Positions 45,417-47,680 of a DNA stretch of 47,680 nucleotides are shown here, one piece after another; within the stretch, counting starts at the first letter, position 1, and each line of letters opens with the position of its first letter. The notes beneath the pieces were generated by a model. The model made no database searches. It was not told the origin of the DNA and saw only the letters and a program-made list of their open reading frames with translations. Position numbers and translations under genes: made by a program. Source of the stretch: Dyella mobilis (lineage in GTDB: Bacteria; Pseudomonadota; Gammaproteobacteria; Xanthomonadales; Rhodanobacteraceae); assembly GCF_016904945.1 (NCBI RefSeq), contig NZ_JADIKF010000028.1, forward strand, positions 1 to 47,680, read 5' to 3'.

Positions 45417-46145
45417 ATGAAACCAGTTCTGATCATCCGTACCGGCCAAGCGCCCGACAATATCCGTGCCCGCCACGGCGACTTTCCGCACTGGTTTCGA
45501 CTGGCGGCGCAACTTGAGCCGCAGCAAATGCAGGTGGTCCACGTAGCGGCTGGCGAGGCATTGCCGCCGGTGAAGGACGTGGCTGGCGCGCTGATTACCG
45601 GTTCGGCAGCGATGGTGACCGATCGCGCGCCCTGGAGCGAAGACACGGCAGGATGGATCCGCAACGCGATGGACGTCGACCTGCCCTTGCTGGGCGTTTG
45701 CTACGGACACCAACTGATGTCGCACGCGCTGGGTGGGCGCGTCGACTACTTGCTGGGCGGCCGCGAAATCGGCACGTTGCCGATCGACCTGCTGCCAGGC
45801 GCCGAGCAAGATCCATTGACCGCGAACGTCACCACCGGATTCCGCGCACACACCACGCACGAGCAGAGCGTGATGGAAGTTCCGAAGGGCACGACGGTGC
45901 TGGCCCGATCGGAGCGCGACCCGCATCACCTATTGCGCTACGGCCGCAATGCCGTGAGCACGCAGTTCCATCCGGAATTCAATGCCGACGTGATGCGCGC
46001 ATACATTCAACGCAAGCATCACGACATGCGCAAAGAAGGCTTTGATCCTTGTCGCGTATACCAACAGGTCGCTGCGACCCCGATTGCGCGCCGACTGCTG
46101 AAGATGTTTTCGAGGCACCACGGCCTGCACGGCGGGGCACGTTGA
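45417..46145 (+). CDS. Class I glutamine amidotransferase (GuaA-type domain)
   Basis: This encodes 242 residues. The class I glutaminase triad is present: C95 in LLGVCYGHQLM, H185 and E187 in STQFHPEF. There is no synthetase domain, so it is a stand-alone glutaminase similar to the N-terminal half of GMP synthase. Homologues are annotated as glutamine amidotransferases of unknown acceptor. The C-terminal 55 residues (RKHHDMRKEGFDPCRVYQQV) are a basic extension. It follows the ATPase gene by 28 bases in the same direction. Confidence 0.88.
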   Translation: MKPVLIIRTGQAPDNIRARHGDFPHWFRLAAQLEPQQMQVVHVAAGEALPPVKDVAGALITGSAAMVTDRAPWSEDTAGWIRNAMDVDLPLLGVCYGHQLMSHALGGRVDYLLGGREIGTLPIDLLPGAEQDPLTANVTTGFRAHTTHEQSVMEVPKGTTVLARSERDPHHLLRYGRNAVSTQFHPEFNADVMRAYIQRKHHDMRKEGFDPCRVYQQVAATPIARRLLKMFSRHHGLHGGAR

Positions 46146-46152
46146 ACGAGCG

Positions 46153-46476
46153 TTAGCGACCGCGCGGCGGCATCGGGAATGGCGTGACTTTCTGACCGTC
46201 CGCCGCATCGCGGATCGCCAGCGCACCCTTGCGCTCCACTTCTTCGATGCGCACGACAGCCTGCATGGGCAGGTGCAAGACGCGGGTATCTTTGAACTCT
46301 TCGCGAAGACGCTCTTCAGTGGGATCGACCACGAGTCCGTCTCCGGCAGGCTCGAACACCAGTTCGCCGACCTCGGTAAACCCCCACAATCCGCTGGAAG
46401 CGACGTGCTGCGCATAAAGCTCGTAGCACTTGCCCAGGTGAAGAAAGGTCACTTTGTAGAGTTTCTTGTTGCGCAT
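46153..46476 (-). CDS. DUF1820 family protein
   Basis: This encodes 107 residues. The sequence KLYKVTFLHLGKCYELYAQH followed by GLWGFTEVGELVF, and later DTRVLHLPMQAVVRIEEVE, is the hallmark of DUF1820, a small cytoplasmic protein of gammaproteobacteria whose function is not known. The C-terminus is a Pro/Arg-rich tail (PFPMPPRGR). It converges with the amidotransferase gene and follows the rhomboid gene on the same strand with a 9-base gap, so the two are probably one transcript. Confidence 0.92.
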   Translation of the reverse strand: MRNKKLYKVTFLHLGKCYELYAQHVASSGLWGFTEVGELVFEPAGDGLVVDPTEERLREEFKDTRVLHLPMQAVVRIEEVERKGALAIRDAADGQKVTPFPMPPRGR

Positions 46477-46485
46477 GAGCGTATT

Positions 46486-47169
46486 TTACCGCCGCATGCG
46501 GCGCATGATGGCGCCCCGGGAAGTAAGCGCAAATATCGCCCCAAACAGGAACCCGGCGACGTGAGTCCACCAGGCGTAGCCGCCGTAGCTAGGACCTACG
46601 TAACTGAAAAGCAATTGCAGCAGGGCCCAGATGCCGATCAGCAAAAACGCCGGCACACGCACGAATTCCAGATAGAAACCCAGCGGCAATACCAAGCCCA
46701 GGCGCGCGCGCGGAAACAGCGATACATACGATCCCAACACGGCCGAAACCGCACCGCTGCAACCGATGATGGGCCTCACCACGCCGGCCAGTGAAATGGC
46801 GCCGGCAAGATTGGCGACCACTCCGCCCAGCAAAAAAAGCACTAGAAAGCGGACGGAACCCAGTGCGCGCTCAGCCGGGATGCCAAAAATCATCAAGAAG
46901 AGAAGATTGCTCAGCAGATGCAGCCACGCCACGTGGATAAACAGCGCGGTGACCAGGCGCAATAGCGCCGGATCGCGCAACTGCTGCCAAAGCGGCCGAT
47001 GCGCATCAAAGATATTGGCCGGAACCGTGCCCCATTCCAGCAAAAAGGTAATGCGGCGCGGTGGCGGCATCAGAGCCAACGCCACAAACGTCACGACGCA
47101 GATGAAAACCAACAACATGGCCGCCCAATGCACACGCGGCCTGCGTCGGGTTTCGACATTGACGAACAC
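46486..47169 (-). CDS. Rhomboid family intramembrane serine protease
   Basis: This encodes 227 residues from a GTG six bases after a perfect AGGAGG; an earlier TTG has no site. Rhomboids cut membrane proteins within the bilayer. The catalytic serine S138 is in IIGCSGAVSAVLG and the histidine H203 in WWTHVAGFLFG; H84 and N88 (LHLLSN) complete the usual oxyanion region. There are about six or seven membrane helices, with a first helix near residues 17-35 and a basic C-terminus. The substrate is unknown. It is downstream of the 5S rRNA gene on the same strand and is separated from it by several terminators. Confidence 0.92.
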   Translation of the reverse strand: MFVNVETRRRPRVHWAAMLLVFICVVTFVALALMPPPRRITFLLEWGTVPANIFDAHRPLWQQLRDPALLRLVTALFIHVAWLHLLSNLLFLMIFGIPAERALGSVRFLVLFLLGGVVANLAGAISLAGVVRPIIGCSGAVSAVLGSYVSLFPRARLGLVLPLGFYLEFVRVPAFLLIGIWALLQLLFSYVGPSYGGYAWWTHVAGFLFGAIFALTSRGAIMRRMRR

Positions 47170-47300
47170 AGCGCTCCTCCTTGGCAACCGCGTCAGACGG
47201 GCTGATCAGACGAACATGATAGGCGATCGTCTATGTTGGTTCTGGCTTTTCGTCGATATTTTCGTCGATGCGCGTGCCAAGCAGCACGGGCCGCAAAGCA

Positions 47301-47330
47301 AAACGCCTTCCCGGTTGGGAAGGCGTTTTT
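47301..47330. terminator. Terminator hairpin before the rhomboid gene
   Basis: CGCCTTCCC, loop GGTT, GGGAAGGCG: a perfect 9-4-9 stem flanked by an A-run and TTTTT. It is the last of a series of hairpins that would stop rRNA transcription coming from the right. Confidence 0.85.
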
Positions 47331-47660
47331 AGGATAAAGCCCCTGGCGGTGACCTGTTGCGGGGTGCGCCGAGGCGCACGAGCCGCAACAAGCCCAAGCA
47401 TAAGCACAAAGAAAAAACCCTCACCAAACGGTGAGGGTTTTTAGGATAAAGCCCCTGGCGGTGACCTGTTGCGGGTGCGCCCAGGCGCACGAGCCGCAAC
47501 AAGCCCAAGCACAAAGAAAAAACCCTCACCAGGCGGTGAGGGTTTTTAGGATGAAGCCCCTGGCGGTGACCTGTTGCGGGTGCGCCCAGGCGCACGAGCC
47601 GCAACAAGCCCAAGCACAAAGAAAAAACCCTCACCAGACGGTGAGGGTTTTTAGGATGAA
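47331..47660. repeat. Tandem copies of 5S rRNA 3' end plus terminator
   Basis: Three adjacent units of about 112, 105 and 105 bases start at 47339, 47451 and 47556 (next to the real 5S end at 47661). Each holds, on the minus strand, AGGTCACCGCCAGGGGC (the last bases of the 5S gene), a CCCTCACC/GGTGAGGG hairpin with a T-run (for example 47418-47437), and a second hairpin formed by TTGCGG/CCGCAA with GTGCGCC/GGCGCAC. The units differ at only a few bases. They look like repeated duplication of the rrn operon's end, giving terminators in series. Confidence 0.85.
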
Positions 47661-47680
47661 GCCCCTGGCGGTGACCTACT
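47661..47680 (-). rRNA. rrf: 3' end of a 5S ribosomal RNA gene
   Basis: Read on the minus strand the last 20 bases are AGTAGGTCACCGCCAGGGGC, which matches the conserved 3' end of 5S rRNA (GAGAGTAGG...CGCCAGG) that pairs with the 5' end to form helix I. The gene, and presumably 23S and 16S before it, continues outside the window to the right. Terminator-like hairpins follow downstream. Confidence 0.75.

Noticed and set aside
47329..47634. Minus-strand frame of 101 codons with an internal protein repeat (VRVFSLCLGLLRLVRLG)
   Set aside because: It is the translation of the 5S-terminator tandem repeat; unit lengths divisible by three keep it open. There is no ribosome-binding site and the DNA function is clear.

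Overview
The window is a chromosomal segment of a GC-rich gammaproteobacterium of the Xanthomonadales, most likely Rhodanobacteraceae (Dyella/Rhodanobacter/Luteibacter-like). This rests on the housekeeping gene content and order (comF next to a divergent bioB operon, glyQ-glyS next to a GspE-type ATPase, DUF1820, a YbaY-type lipoprotein, a GDSL autotransporter). The genus cannot be fixed from the sequence alone.

Bases 1 to about 18,514 are the right arm of an integrated genomic island whose left end lies outside the window. The island is inserted inside comF, which keeps only its zinc-finger half (18515-18928, minus strand). At the comF end sits a tightly overlapped operon of three large tyrosine-recombinase-like proteins and a small coiled-coil protein (18388 down to 12497, minus strand), the arrangement of GInt (ginABCD) or Tn554-like elements. 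Its cargo, from the recombinase end outward, is: (i) a 1009-residue protein with an apparently intact RelA/SpoT nucleotide-synthetase domain and a very long helical C-terminus, overlapped by a 64-residue ORF, which is the best candidate here for an undescribed defence or toxin system; (ii) a mobile DNA-damage cassette, umuDC divergent from a secreted DUF4124-like protein and a SRAP/YedK abasic-site protein with a coiled-coil insertion; (iii) an accessory patch of small genes with remnants of toxin or adhesin genes (a CdiI_2 immunity-like gene beside an Ig-like fragment, an HExxH fragment before a two-helix membrane protein, an SseB-like protein, a BPSL0761-family protein, an XRE regulator beside a perfect palindrome, and several unknowns).

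From 18,515 on the window is core genome. bioB-bioF-trhO-bioH-bioC (19317-23991) is one overlapped biotin operon with a tRNA-hydroxylase gene inside it, preceded by an inverted repeat in the promoter. Then come an LptA-like periplasmic protein, Tag glycosylase, a dehydratase/epimerase pair and pepN. A non-coding region (30189-30732) holds a perfect CRP/Clp-type site and three consecutive hairpins that may be a small RNA. Next are mnmG, an RDD membrane protein, tex, a GDSL autotransporter, a YbaY-like lipoprotein, an HTH regulator, glyS and glyQ, a GspE/PulE ATPase, a class I glutamine amidotransferase, a DUF1820 protein and a rhomboid protease.

The last 20 bases match the 3' end of a 5S rRNA gene on the minus strand, so an rrn operon enters from the right. 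Just downstream of it are three 105-112 bp tandem units, each combining a copy of the 5S 3' end with a terminator hairpin.
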